Assembly (NCBI RefSeq): GCF_039555335.1
Contig: NC_092636.1
Coordinates: forward strand, 52,755,706-52,819,705
Origin: Amphiura filiformis
Taxonomy: Eukaryota; Echinodermata; Ophiuroidea; Amphilepidida; Amphiuridae
Reading direction: 5' to 3'
Length of the DNA stretch: 64,000 bases
The position numbers and the translations under genes are program-made. Position 1 is the stretch's first letter. Each line of letters starts with the position of its first letter. Below are positions 22,654 to 35,200 of this stretch, piece by piece. The notes below the pieces were generated by a model. That model worked only from the letters and a program-made list of their open reading frames with translations, made no database searches and was not told the DNA's origin.

Positions 22654-24335
22654 GCCCCTTGGAGTTGAGAATTTTTCTCAAAATGTATGTCAAGGTCATC
22701 TATTTTAACAGCATCTTATCAAGTATGGCTGAATCACCTGCCCTGGGTGTGACCATGGGAGGGGGTGACCAAAATGGTGTCCCCACTCAGAATTGAGAAA
22801 ATTGTGCCAAAATGTATGTTAAAATCATACATAGTAAGAGTATCTGATCAAGTATTTTTGTTAGCACTGCATGACCCATCCTGGGGGTGCACAGGGGGAG
22901 TTGAGAAACTCAACTGGGACTTGAGAAAATGTTGCCAAAATGTATGTCAAATTCAGGATAGGGGGGTTCTTAATTTACAACACCAAAACACAATATTTAT
23001 TCAACACAGTTTTGTCAAGAAGGGGTAGATTGAAATACAATACCAATAAGTAAAATTATACATATATACTAAAGCACATTAAATGCGTACACCAATAAAA
23101 AAAACCAGTATAAGCTGCTGCCAACATGATGTTACATTGATAAGGCATTATGTGCTATGTCAGCTATAAAGCTAATGGTTGTTTCAATATATACTAGCCA
23201 GCCATATAATTGCTATCTGTTGCAATCAAAGAGGTTACACCTGGAGAGTCCACACTCCCCCATCAGCATTCAAAGAGATTACACTATAGAAGAGTCCTTA
23301 CTCCACTATCAGGCCTAGAAAAAAATATGCATTTCCTGGGACGATTAGTCACAATTCCCACCAAAATGTTAGTGATTGTCAAAATTTCCCTCCAAATGCT
23401 GAAATTTCCCTGGAAGGATTAAACATTTTTCCAGACATGTCCCCCATTACCTATTTGCAAACTTCCATTCCTTTGTGTATGCTAATTTGTATAATATCCC
23501 TACATGTGAATGTACATAAGCAACACATGTGCAAATGTTCAATGCTGTACACATAAGCAGGCATGAGAATTTTCCTGCGTTTGCAGGATTTCCTGCTTTT
23601 TTGTTGTCCAAATTTCCTCACTTTCTTTTAATTTCAGCCATTTTTGGCCTTTTTAGCCTCATTTCACATGCTTTTTCAGGCTTTTTTAAACTTTTCAGGT
23701 TTTTCCATGGATGATCATTCTCATGCACGCATAAGATATCAATGATTATTCATTTTAAGATCTATGCTGGAATAATTTTGGTTCCTGTGTGTGACAATCC
23801 ACTAAGGTGGATTCTCCATTGCTACACAAGAGTCCAGACTCACCTAGACTTATCTCTTTGCTTGCTCAATCCCAACTTGGTCATTTGATTTTTATTTTGG
23901 TGGGTGTGTGGTGATGATATTTTAAAGTAAAGATGTAATGGTCATCAGGAACACATTTTGAATTAAGTCATGTGGGGTTGACTTTAGATCTTAAAGAACA
24001 TATTTAATTTGGAATGAAACAAAATGTTGGTATTTTGAAAATATTTTGAACAAAGGTATATCAAGGTAATGAGTGTCTACATGAGCTGATGAGAGTGAAA
24101 AAAAATCTGGAAAAAGAGGGTCTTAAAAGAAATGAGGCATGCTTAAACTTTATAAAAATTATAAAAACCAAAACATAGGGTCTAAACATAGCATGAGAGA
24201 TGTACACAACAAAAAGGACTTGGCTGCTGAACATAACCTGTGTATGTAAGCGAGTGCTATACCCCGCATGTATTCAATCCATAATAGTTATTGCAATAGA
24301 TTTAATGCCAAGATAGCAAAAATCGATGACAACAT
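22654..24335. other. No gene recognised
   Basis: Begins with decayed repeats of the gagaattttnctcaaaatgtatgtcaa unit seen next to the homopurine block (22670, 22795, 22925). The rest is AT-rich with no identifiable gene. A tttcctgc-rich patch at 23570-23630 resembles that at 11262-11350. Confidence 0.4.
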
Positions 24336-25270
24336 ATATGGTCATTTTCACAGTAAAGGGTGTAACTTTTGATTTTTTGGGTCAAAATTTCAAACCACTT
24401 AAATATGTTTCTGTTTACTGAAATCATGCATAGAAGCAACTTAAATTCCAGTAAAATAATGTTTCAAGGCTTAAACCTTTTGATTTCTAATAAAAATTTG
24501 ACATTTCCATAACATTTTGGTTAAAATCTAAGAAAAAATGTATTTTACATAACCTCAGAAAATTATGACATGAAAGCTGGAATACATGTGAAATCCCATT
24601 CCAAAGTAAGTCAACAGATATAAGTTAAATTTTATACCATGTTTTGCTATGTTTGTAATTGCAGTTTTGAAAATTTTTAACATCAAGTGTCATTTACAAT
24701 GGAAATTTCCAAACCTTAAACATATTTTTTAAGTTTTAATTGGGTTCCTAAAATAATTTGAATGTCTAACTTCATGTACAAATACTACTTGATGAAAGGA
24801 ACCTCCCAGCCAAGTTTCACAGAAATTGGAGTTATTTTTAGAATTGGCAATTCAAGCAATTTGTGTTTCGGAGGCTTCAGTTAACAACACAGGTGATCAT
24901 AAAAGTAAAATATTTGGCTAACCACTACAAGTTGACATAAAACTAGAGCGATAACCGCACCATAGCTGAACCATGTGGCTTCGGCAGTATATTGTGGTAG
25001 GCCTATACCACTGTCACTCTGAGTCTGTAATGGACATAATCTCGAAATGCTACGAAGGTATGACCACTCGCGTGGTGTTAATGAAAGAGGAAGAGTAAAG
25101 AATAAAAAATAAACTAGAGCAACTGTGCCTTTGCAAGGGCACGAGGTAAGTAAGATAGGCGGATGACTGTGACGATCTGATCAAGCAGCAATACTGTGCA
25201 GGATAGTATTAATTTTAATAAGACTGTTTCATTAATTGCCGTTTTAATATACCCTGATCGTGAGAAGCTG

Positions 25271-26007
25271 GCATTTTGAAAACTTGACTTTTGACCTCTG
25301 TATGACCCCCTTAATGACCTTAAATGAATTTTAAAATATTTAAAACAGGTTAAGAATGTCATAAGGGTCATTGCATTTAAATTTTAGCTGAATTGAAGCA
25401 TTTTGAAAACTTGACCTTTGACCCCTTTATTGCCCCTTAATGACCTTCAATGAATTTTGAAATATTTTCAACATGTTGAGAATGTCATAAGGATCATTGC
25501 GTTAAATTTCAGCTCAATCGGAGCATTTTGGAAAACTTGACCTTTGACCCCTTTATGACCCCTTAATGAACTTAAATGAATCTTAAAATGTTTTTAAAAT
25601 GTTTAGAATGTCATAAGGATCATTGCATTTAAATTTAAGCTCAATCGGACCATTTTCAGTTAAAATGACCTTCTTTGACCCCTGTGACCCCTGGATGACC
25701 TTTGACGTTTGGAAATATTTTTATTATATTCTTTATGTTTTCCTCTTTCATATGACACCACTCATGGGGTCATACCTTCGTGGCATTTAGAGATATGTCC
25801 ATTTCAGACCAAATGGTTAGTCAGTTAGTAAGCTAGTAATTTGACCCCTGTGACCCCTGGATGACCTTCGACGTTTGGAAATATTTTTATTATATTCTTT
25901 ATGTTTTCCTCTATCATATGACACCACTCATGGGGTCATACCTTCGTGGCATTTAGAGATATGTCCATTTTAGACCAAATGGTTAGTCAGTTAGTAAGTA
26001 AGCTAGT
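25271..26007. repeat. Two adjoining tandem repeats (about 126 bp x3, 166 bp x2)
   Basis: gcattttgaaaacttgac or a variant starts units at 25271, 25398 and 25523, with a partial one at 25650. Each includes tgaccccttaatgacc. They run into a 166-bp unit, present twice (about 25676-25841 and 25842-26007), beginning gacccctgtgacccctggat and ending agtcagttagtaa. Part of the 166-bp unit (ataccttcgtggcatttaga) is also inverted at 25045-25075, so this is the interior of a nested inverted-repeat element spanning about 24945-26060. Confidence 0.8.
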
Positions 26008-26645
26008 AAGTAAGCTAGTAAGTAACATTCACTCCTATAGGCTGATACCATTTCATGGTTCAGCAAAAATAGGTAAAAAATATCACAATTACCAATTTTC
26101 ATGCTTTGCTTCTAAGTATTGAATTTCAGTTGTGACAAAAATTAAATTATCACAGCAAGTCATTTTTTTTGTTTCGGAGGCTTCATGTTAACAATTGTTA
26201 AACATTGCAGAAGTAGTTTTTTTGAAAACAACAGTGTTGGGATCATCTAAGCTGTTATTTTCTTGTGTATATTGAATCAATGATTCTATGCGGCAGATAT
26301 TGTAGATTTATCACATGTTAATTTTTTCACCCATTTGTTAAGTATGGTGTTTTTTGCATGTGAAGCCTCCGAAACAGGCTTTTTTGGATATCAGTGTATT
26401 TTTCAAACATTAACCATAATGTCAAATTTTTTTTTAATTTATGACATTCTGCACATATCAAGTAATAATTACAATGCAGATATCAGTATGAAACACACCA
26501 ATTTAGATATGCATAGATGATAATTAATCTTATTGTTGTTTCGGAGGCTTCATTTGTTTCGGAGGCTTCAATTGTTAACGGAAAGTTTGTATTGGGTCCC
26601 ATTTTCAAACGGTGATATATATCTCCACGATTTAAAAACATGTGA

Positions 26646-27792
26646 CAGGGGTAGAAATAAGGGACCATTTCCTGATAGCCATCCGGGCTATCTAGCCATT
26701 TTTTCTGATAGCCCTGAAGGAAATTCAATAGCCATGAAAAAAGACATTATTTTCGCACAATTCAAACCAATCGTTTGTTCAAATATTCAGTTATTAGTGA
26801 GTAACCCTTACCCCCATAATCAGGGGTAGCACTAGGTTTTAAAACCTGAAAGTGTTAAAAATATGCGCTCAAATCCTAAAATGAAGGGTTCTCTAATCTG
26901 TCAAGTATTGAATGTACCGTTTTAATTATATATTGGTATCAGATTTTGTGATTTTGGTTACAATGATGTGTTACCGGTATAGATTCATGGTATAAATAGT
27001 TAAAGCCCGGCAAAAATGTGATCTCGCTTTTCACGCATACGATTCTCGCCTGTAACCAACAACCTCGGTTTTTAAGAAAGTTCCCAAGCAGTTTACTTAC
27101 TATAAAAGTGTTGCTTTATGCCATAAAAGATCGAAAAATTCCACAAAATACAGTTCAACCGTCGGCAAAGTGCAGAATTCAACACCATTGGCACCACGTG
27201 GAACCCACGCTTTACTCAATAAAAAATGACATTTCATTGCAAATGAGTTCAAGTTTAGGCCAAATATTATGATATTATTGAATTACTGGAGTATGATGAC
27301 TATAAAACATAATTCAAGGGCAACTTTTTGTCATTTTTTTTCTTCTACGGCCGATCATTGTGTCGTATTTCACCGATGGCATATCTCTACACACCACCCA
27401 CAAAGCATTTCTTTCCGATCCCTAGAATTAGAAAATTTTCCAACTCATGTACGTGTCATCATTCAGCACTGCAATAACTTATCAGCAGTGGTTCTAGACA
27501 ATATCGCAATCTGTGTAATTATGCCGGCGGAGTGTATTTTATTTCTATTTTTAAATTATGTTACAATGCTACGGTGACTTCACTTCAACATTAATGTTAC
27601 ATTGCATTTATGTTACATAATTTCTGGACAGGCCGTAAATATTGGAGATCGAAGCTTTTATTTTTCTGTTTTCATTTTTCTGCACGCATGAAAACCCCTG
27701 TAGCCCGACGGGCTACATGGAGATAAAACCCAATAGCCCGACAGAAAACCTAATAGCCATGGCTATCGGGCTATCGCTTATTTCGACCCCTG
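26646..27792. mobile_element. Nested TIR element with 6-bp target duplication
   Basis: Starts CAGGGGTAGAAATAAG and ends CTTATTTCGACCCCTG, imperfect 16-bp inverted ends, flanked on both sides by atgtga (26640-26645 and 27793-27798). Subterminal gatagcc / ggctatc words recur many times at both ends. The cagggg terminus recalls hAT elements, but those make 8-bp duplications, so the class is open. 1,147 bp, no transposase frame. Confidence 0.75.
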
Positions 27793-28479
27793 ATGTGACT
27801 TGAGGATCTACTTTGCTACATTTTGATAAATAGATTGGATGAGCTCTTTTATTTATATTTGCACAAGCTTGCTGAACAGTTTGTTTCGGAGGCTTCAAAA
27901 AAGTTAACGGAAAAACGGCTCTTTGAAGTCAAGATTTTATAAAAATTTTAAAAGCTTGCAAATCGACTAATTTTTGTTGCCCATTTCAAGTTAAGATAAC
28001 AACTGTTATGAATCAAGAAGAAGTGAAGAAATAACCAAGAATTATGAACCAAAGCTACACCCATTAAGTTTGTTAACAATTGTTAACGGAAAATGAAGCC
28101 TCCGAAACGACAAATATTGAAGTCCGGTTCTCAAAAATACAGGGCTGTTCACAATTAAATCTAATGTGGCAGTGTTTACTGAACATATGACTGTACTTTC
28201 AGGATAAGAAAAATTATCCATGAACTAACTGAAGAAAACACAGGGTTTTACAAAATGTTACTGTTTTTTATAGTTTTTCAAAATGGCAATAATAAGTACA
28301 TTTAAGCCTGCTAAAACTGAACGCAGTAACTCCCAAAGCTGATTATGCTACCCAAGGTAGCTGCTAACTAGATGACTTATGTGGCCAAAAATCATGGAAT
28401 TCTGTGGCTTTATTAGAACACTACGGATTAAAATGTTAAAAATCCAAAGTTACACCCTTTACCGTGAAAATGACCATAT

Positions 28480-28906
28480 GTAACATCCAACCAATTTATG
28501 ATACCTTGATTTGTTACATGTATATGAACAGGATCCTTGCATGTAAAAGAAAGTGACAAATATACATAATATAAAAAGAATTTAGTATTGTTTATAGAAT
28601 ACTGAAAACAATTGCAAGTGTTACATTCCATTAATGTAGCATTGATTACCCTCCCTCCCTAAGTGACCATTTGTATTTGAATTCAAATGCACTTCATCAC
28701 AGCTGTTACTTTATGGTTTACTTAATTGTGTTTGTGTGGTTTTGAGCTATGATGATGTATATTCAATAAACATTAACCTTGCCATACTATTATCCTTTAC
28801 TCCCAAAAGGATAATTATGCAATGTTGCTGGCTAATCTATTCAATGACCTTAATCCCCATCTTAAAAATTTGCAAGCTTTCCTAATTAACCATTTAAAAA
28901 ATGTTT
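28480..28906. other. No gene recognised
   Basis: AT-rich spacer between the large element and the 325-bp array. Nothing identifiable. Confidence 0.4.
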
Positions 28907-29851
28907 CCTTAACCCTAACCGTACCGTATACTACAAAATACTACATGATATATGCGCTGTTCGTGCATGCATCCCACGTGGTGTGATGACGCAATCGCCC
29001 TAAGTGATATATAGGCACGGTTTCGCTGGCCAGCGAAGCCCAAGACCCGTGGCAAGGTGTCGCCGACCGTGTGCTTGGCATGCGAGGGGTCTCGGGTTCG
29101 AATCCCACCCAGAGCAAACAACTTCTTTCCTTCTTTTCTCTCTTTATTCCTTCCTTCTTTCCCTTCCCGTCACCGAAAAGCCCCTAGGCGGTTAGGGTTA
29201 GGTTACCACTATCGAAACTCAATATATGCTTCCTTAACCCTAACCGTACCGTATACTACAAAATACTACTTGATATTTGCGCTGTTCGTGCATGCATCCC
29301 ACGTGGTGTGATGACGCAATCGCCCTAAGTGATATATAGGCACGGTTTCGCTGGCCAGCGAAGCCCAAGACCCGTGGCAAGGTGTCGCCGACCGTGTGCT
29401 TGGCATGCGAGGGGTCTCGGGTTCGAATCCCACCCAGAGCAAACAACTTCTTTCCTTCTTTTCTCTCTTTATTCCTTCCTTCTTTCCCTTCCCGTCACCG
29501 AAAAGCCCCTAGGCGGTTAGGGTTAGGTTACCACTATCGAAACTCAATATATGCTTCCTTAACCCTAACCGTACCGTATACTACAAAATACTACTTGATA
29601 TTTGCGCTGTTCGTGCATGCATCCCACGTGGTGTGATGACGCAATCGCCCTAAGTGATATATAGGCATGGTTTCGCTGGCCAGCTAAGCCCAAGACCCGT
29701 GGCAAGGTGTCGCCGACCGTGTGCTTGGCATGCGAGGGGTCTCGAGTTCGAATCCCACCCAGAGCAATCAACTTCTTTCCTTCTTTTCTCTCTTTATTCC
29801 TTCCTTCTTTCCCTTCCCGTCGCCGAAAAGCCCCTAGGCGGTTAGGGTTAA
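28907..29851. repeat. Three tandem 325-bp units with tRNA-like cores
   Basis: Units begin at 28907, 29232 and 29557 with exactly 325-bp spacing and differ at only a few bases. Each holds a tRNA-like stretch (for example 29035-29118) with gtggcaaggtgtcg in A-box position and an exact B box ggttcgaatccc, followed by a T/C-rich run. The array as a whole is bounded by ttaaccctaacc (28909) and its inverse ggttagggttaa (29840). Acceptor and T stems do not pair well, so these are SINE-like copies and not tRNA genes. Confidence 0.85.
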
Positions 29852-29889
29852 TGGAATTATTGTCCTTTTATCTGGTGAAATGAAAGAAA

Positions 29890-30400
29890 ACACATAGAAT
29901 TTGGCACAAACATAGAGTCTGATGTGCTGAACAATTCTGGAATGAGGGAAATTGCCAAATATAAGAGGTCATAGTTCAAAACCTGTTGGTCTCAGAGACA
30001 TGTTAAAATTGAATTTTTTGATGCAAATATCCCTATCAAAAGTAAAATATATATATATTAAATATCTGAATTTTTGAAAGAAATCCCATGTAAAATCCCT
30101 TTTTTGATAAAAGTCACAAATATAATATTATTACCCCAAATATGATATTTAGATAGAGCAATGCATCTTTATTGAATAGCCACATGTTCTATATGGACAA
30201 TATAAAGTTTGACTCAATTTACTTTTCAAGTTATAATAGCCATTTCGAAATTGATATTTTTGGGTAAAAGAAAATGGGAAAAATGACAAAGTGTATTTTC
30301 AATCCAAATATCTCAGCTCAAATTGAAACATTTCACTTGGCTACATATTCAGCATATCAAACTCTACGACATCTGTGCCAAATGACATGTTTTTCCTCAA
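29890..30400. mobile_element. Inverted-repeat element
   Basis: atttggcacaaacatagagt at 29898 is matched in inverse by aaactctacgacatctgtgc at 30359, continuing inward through gatgtgctga / tcagcatatc. Together they can fold into an imperfect stem of about 40 bp. It abuts the 325-bp array. True ends are uncertain. Confidence 0.55.
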
Positions 30401-31876
30401 AAGTGCATGATTAGACCATATGGCATGACTATTAAATTGTTTTAGTAAACCAAGCATCCTCAATTATTGCAAATGAGATATTAAATTAGAAGTTTCAATA
30501 GCCATTTTCATGAACATATCTGAGCCATCTCAACCCATCTGGCTGTAAGGGAGAAATACAGTATTAATGTGGTGTATAGGATTGAATCTATATAATCCAA
30601 AGATCTTTGTAAATATAAATTTCCTCTTAACCACATCATTAAAATACTGTAAAATTCCACCTACAAGCATACAATGTATGCCTCTAATTGAAAGGCAGAC
30701 CCCCTACACAAAAACAATCTAATACATGTAGATTGGTCTTACAATAATACATGTTTGCACAGCTGCCTGTATCAGTAAATATAGTTGCTCTAACTGAAAA
30801 TAATGTTTTTGTGAAGGGTGTCTCTCTCATTACCTCATATAGAGGCATATATGTTTGTGGATGGAATTCTACAGTATATGGAATTCATTTGTTTAGACAT
30901 TATTTGGTGCATTATTTATTACACCCTGCAAATGCACCCAGTAGAAATGTCTTTTTGGCACCTATAGTCAGTATTTACACTGTGATATTAGGAATTGGTG
31001 CCAATACCAAATTCATGAACCTTTGCTTCACTTACTCCAGCATGATCTTTCAAAATGAGAGAAAGTAAGAGTCTGGTATTAAGACTTATGTCACTTTTCA
31101 TTCATTGACTGACACACTCATCACATATCCTCTATTCAATTAGGCCAAATAAACAATGAAAGGTTTGTCTTAAAGCTCCAGTGATGTTCAAAATCTTATG
31201 CTGAATGCATTGTGGTTTTTTAAAACAATTTTTGTAATTTGATGGGAACCCATTACACATATGCCATACAAACTAAATCATAGATACAAAATGTGTGATT
31301 TGAGTCCTACCCTCTTTAATTTTACACCGTCTTATGTTATTCAGACATTCAAATCACAAGACAGAGTGAAGGAATCTCACAAATTTATATTGAAGAAGGC
31401 AGACCACAGCCATCTTTTATGTTTCCAATGGTGAAAATTGTTTTAAATTAAAAGTTTTTCAAAAAGTTAGATGCAACTAACATACACAAATTATTTCCTA
31501 ATTTTCTTTGTGACAAACCACTTTAATTTGACCTTACAAGAAATGAGTTACAAGCAACATAGAAGATAAGACTTGCCATCACCAAAAGAAACCAGAGTTA
31601 GAATCTTAGCACCCACAAGAAATTAGTAAAATACCACCAAGAATTGAATTTAATATAATCTAAGAAATAGTTTTCCAATCACCAGGTATCTAATAAAAGT
31701 AGAGTTGAATATACAGATAGGAGAAACCCCTTACAAGTGTCTACATGCTAAGACACAACTCACCAACACACTTTCACCTCCTACTTTAAGAAGACTAACT
31801 AGTAATACTGCAAGGAACCACTGTGTCCTCATGCAATGACACATGGTTGGAGTGATAATCATGCCAAGGAACTCAC
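30401..31876. other. No gene recognised downstream of CEP135 exon 22
   Basis: If exon 22 is spliced at its strong gtgagt donor this is the start of its 3' intron. If that donor is not used, the frame reads on to a stop at 31731, adding about 47 residues that do not resemble the rest of the protein. Confidence 0.4.
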
Positions 31877-32244
31877 CCAACCCATTCAACTGTAATTTGG
31901 GTACTTTTGTTTCTCTAGCCGTTTCCTTGACAACACCACCAGTATCCCATTCTTCACTGCCCACCCCTCTGAATAACTTCTCTAGCTTATTATTAAGATC
32001 AAGCATAGGCTCCCTACTTTTTTCAGGACTGGATTTCCTATATGGTGATGACGATGACTTCAAGATGGAGCGCTCTGGTGAGCGAGGCCTCTCCGGTGAC
32101 ATGGTACGTCTTGTAGGACTAGATGGTCTACGGGATGGACTAGTGGATCGTCTACTGGATGAATAGGAGCTCCTTTCAATTGTTGTGACACCGTTTGGGG
32201 TTGGTGATAAGGCACTTCGACGGATTTCCTGAGATAGTCTCTCT
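31877..32244 (-). CDS. CEP135: CEP135 exon 22, serine/proline-rich C-terminal region
   Basis: 368 bp, acceptor ttaatacag, phase 2 in, then a strong donor TTGG|gtgagt leaving phase 1. Starts ERLSQEIRRSALSPTPNG, where the human protein is about to end (RSPSHSPEH-like tail), and continues about 90 residues further: arginine/serine/proline repeats (SPERPRSPERS, SSSSPYRKSSPEK), then DLNNKLEKLFRG and KVPKLQLNGLG. The extended tail is rich in SP sites, suggesting proline-directed phosphorylation (inference). Confidence 0.92.
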
Positions 32245-35200
32245 CTGTATTAAAACCAAATACATTGTACAGTTTTGATAAACATTTACAAATATAAATT
32301 TTGATGTGTGTTTATGTGTGTGTTTGTCTAATTGCTACAAGAAACATCAGTGAAAAAAAGCCTATCCAGAATTTAAATTTTGCAATCAGAAATGATGGGT
32401 AAGTGAAAGAACGTCCTCCATAGCAATGTGTGTGATTGTTACTCTGTTATCAACTGACCCATTATGTGACCCTTTGACCCCAATCTGCATCCCTCATAAA
32501 TGACACATTGGGTCAGGGACTCAAAATATGCCTGTTATTTGATGGAAAAAAAAACCCAACAACATATATATAATTTTGACAAAATGACAACAAATATTGA
32601 TAATAATTGATGGCATTCATGATAGGTTGCATGATCTTAGGAACAAGTGATTAGAATGCCACTTTTGTTATCTTCATGCTTTGATGGACTATGTAGAATT
32701 TAGTATTAAGATAACACAACTGTTAATGATGGTAACTGTACTTACTTTTCAAACCTTTCACTTGTTAATTGACGTCTAATTCTTTCTTGTTCTGACTCTA
32801 GTTGGGCTGCTCTTGATCTTAATGTTTGGATCTCACGGTTTTGACTTTGCCTGAAATATGAAAATAGACAATGAAATTTTAATAAATTTTATAATTTCTT
32901 TACACAGAAAATGACATAATGTAACATTTGCTGAATACATGACCCTAATTTTTTTTTCAAAATTCTGATTTTCTATACTTTTTTTTCTAAAGAAATTTTA
33001 TGTAGATAACAGCGCCAAAGCATGCATAATTATCAATGACAAGCAAAACAATCTTCTTCCAACATAACTATTTGACAAAACCACACACAGATATAAAGCA
33101 AACATATAATTGAATACCTGAGTGGAAGAAGGGCCCAACTCCAATTTTTTACAAAAATGAGTTAGGCCCAGCATTTTATTGCCAGCAGACTGTACTTCCT
33201 TGTGTGTGAAAGATGAGCCAAAATCCACTCTCTAAATAGTCTTCCATGTACACTTAATCATGGTTTTCATGGAAGGCCAAACTCCATGGAGTTGGGCCCT
33301 TCTTCCACAAATATTGGGTTAAAGAGGAATTATGTTCATCCATGAACATACAATAAACTTTCTTGCTAACATATATACATGCTTCTACTTGTGCAATTAA
33401 TGGATAATTTTATCAAATATCTGTAGCTATTTATAGCATCTGCTTACGGAACTGGAACTTGCAGTATATTAGTGGAAGAAGGGCCCAACTCCAGCTCGTA
33501 TTAAGACCTGTACCGTTGCCATGGAAACATCATATATAATTTCGAATGTATGTGATGTTGTATGTTCATGTATTAAAGGTCCCTTGAAGATGAAAACATT
33601 CGGTCTATAAAACTTTTCCAGATATTAAGTTTTTTCTTAATATCTCAAAAACAGTTTTGATGGAGTTGGGCCCTTCTTCCACTCAGGTATTCAATTGTCA
33701 AACTTACACTTTGCTATCAGCTAGAGCTAGCCTATCCTTGACTAGTTGTAATTCAGACCTTTGTTCTTGATTGTCAAGCTGCGATTGGAATTCTTTCTCC
33801 CGATTAGTTGACAACAGACTCTCTAAATTACGTACAGAGTTGCGTTCTGTAGATACCTGGTTCCGAAGCATGTCCAGTTCCTTGCGCATATCTTCTGCAG
33901 CTGATTCAACCTAAGGAGTAAAAAACAATTTACTACTTGAATATTGTACACCAATTCAAATCCTTTGTACAGTGAATAAGAAAAGATACTTAGAAAAGTA
34001 ATAAAACAGTTTGTCACAATAATAAAGACATATTTTAGGTTTGATTTGCAATGGGTTCATGATGTTGCCAAGGTTAGTCTGATCTGCAGTTGGTATTGCA
34101 TGTATGCATTTGAGACTATATCTAAGTCAGACTTGCCAGTTCATAGAAATTTAAAATTTAAGCTAAAGAATATAAGGAAAACCATAAGAGAAATAGACGC
34201 CAAATTCATCATAACTTCATAATGCATGCCTTCAGTCTCATTTTAAGTAATAGATAAATCTCACTTTATTGAAAAATACACATATAATTATATTTTGCTG
34301 GGACAGGTCACATTTCAATTACCTGCTGATTATAATCCTGCACAGTAAAAATGTTTAGATGAGCAATGCATTTATATCAGCCCTCAAAATAAGAATTTGA
34401 AAGGGCAGCTAATCCAAGGCAATTTGAATATTTTGAAAAGGGCACCAAGGCAATTACATGGTTTTCAATGGCTTGAAAACAGACAGAAATGTAGGGCGCC
34501 AAGGCAACACTATAGGGCATTGAAGGCAATTGATGCTGTGATTAATTTAAGGGGTGATTAATAAGGCTTTGAAGCCAAGTAAGCAGGGTCCACATATACG
34601 CAAGAACTATACAACAATCTTGGTCCGATTCATTGGTTACTTTTATAGCCCAAGATTCAGATATGCTTGAGTACATTGGTAATCCCCTTACACACAAGTC
34701 TCGAGTACAGCACCCACCTGTTCATGGTCTATATTCTTAGCTGTCAGCTGCCTTGATAATGATTCCTTTGTAGCATCTAATTTGACACATAACTCTCTGA
34801 CTGTTACTAAGTCTTGCATGAATGATTGCTTCTCTTCTTGCAGCTGACGTATACTCTCCTCCATATTAGCGAGAGAACGAGTCAGGTTAGAGACCTGTAA
34901 CTCATAGGCTTTTTGAGTGGCAAGATGCTGAAAGTGAAAAAGGAATGTTTAAGATAATTAATTTTGTCAGTGAACAGTGAAATATGAAAAGCCTCTAAGG
35001 CACAGGTTCTGTAAGTCATACCACTTGAGATGCAACTCCATGTTGAAATTGTGTCACATGTTCAACTTCTTGCAATTTTATAGTTACCTCATGACCCCCC
35101 ACAGACCACTTGTTTGGAACCCTATGCCCAGGATTGGTGACAGATCATTCAGTAACTACCATGATGATGTAGAAAGCTTTGCGATATGTATATACTGAAC

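Larger units (their letters stand above)
24336..28479. mobile_element. 4.1-kb element bounded by 43-bp inverted ends
   Basis: Left end 24336-24378 (atatggtcattttcacagta, then aagggtgtaactttt) is matched in inverse orientation at 28438-28479, with three or four differences. Inside, the 15-mer gtttcggaggcttca occurs at 24865, 26171, 26538, 26556 and 27883, and inverted at 26361 and 28094, often next to gttaac or gttaacgg. Younger repeats sit inside it (25271-26007 and 26646-27792). No transposase frame is seen, so this is a nonautonomous or eroded DNA transposon. The family is unknown to me. Confidence 0.6.

Noticed and set aside
22298-22699. 133-codon minus frame rich in S, P and L
   Set aside because: Direct consequence of the homopurine tract on the opposite strand.
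28915-29771. Repeated minus-strand frames containing GGIRTRDPSHAKHT
   Set aside because: This peptide is the usual by-product of translating a tRNA-derived SINE across its B box; the frames follow the 325-bp unit.
28909-29851. Interstitial telomere (ccctaa words)
   Set aside because: Only two telomere-like units at each end, in inverted orientation and identical in each copy; better explained as element termini.
28907-29851. CRISPR-like direct repeat array
   Set aside because: Units are 325 bp and nearly identical throughout, with no short repeat plus unique spacer pattern, in a eukaryotic context.
31731-31876. Read-through C terminus of CEP135 to the stop at 31731
   Set aside because: A consensus gtgagt donor precedes it and the added residues (hydrophobic, cysteine-rich) do not resemble the preceding tail; kept only as an alternative.
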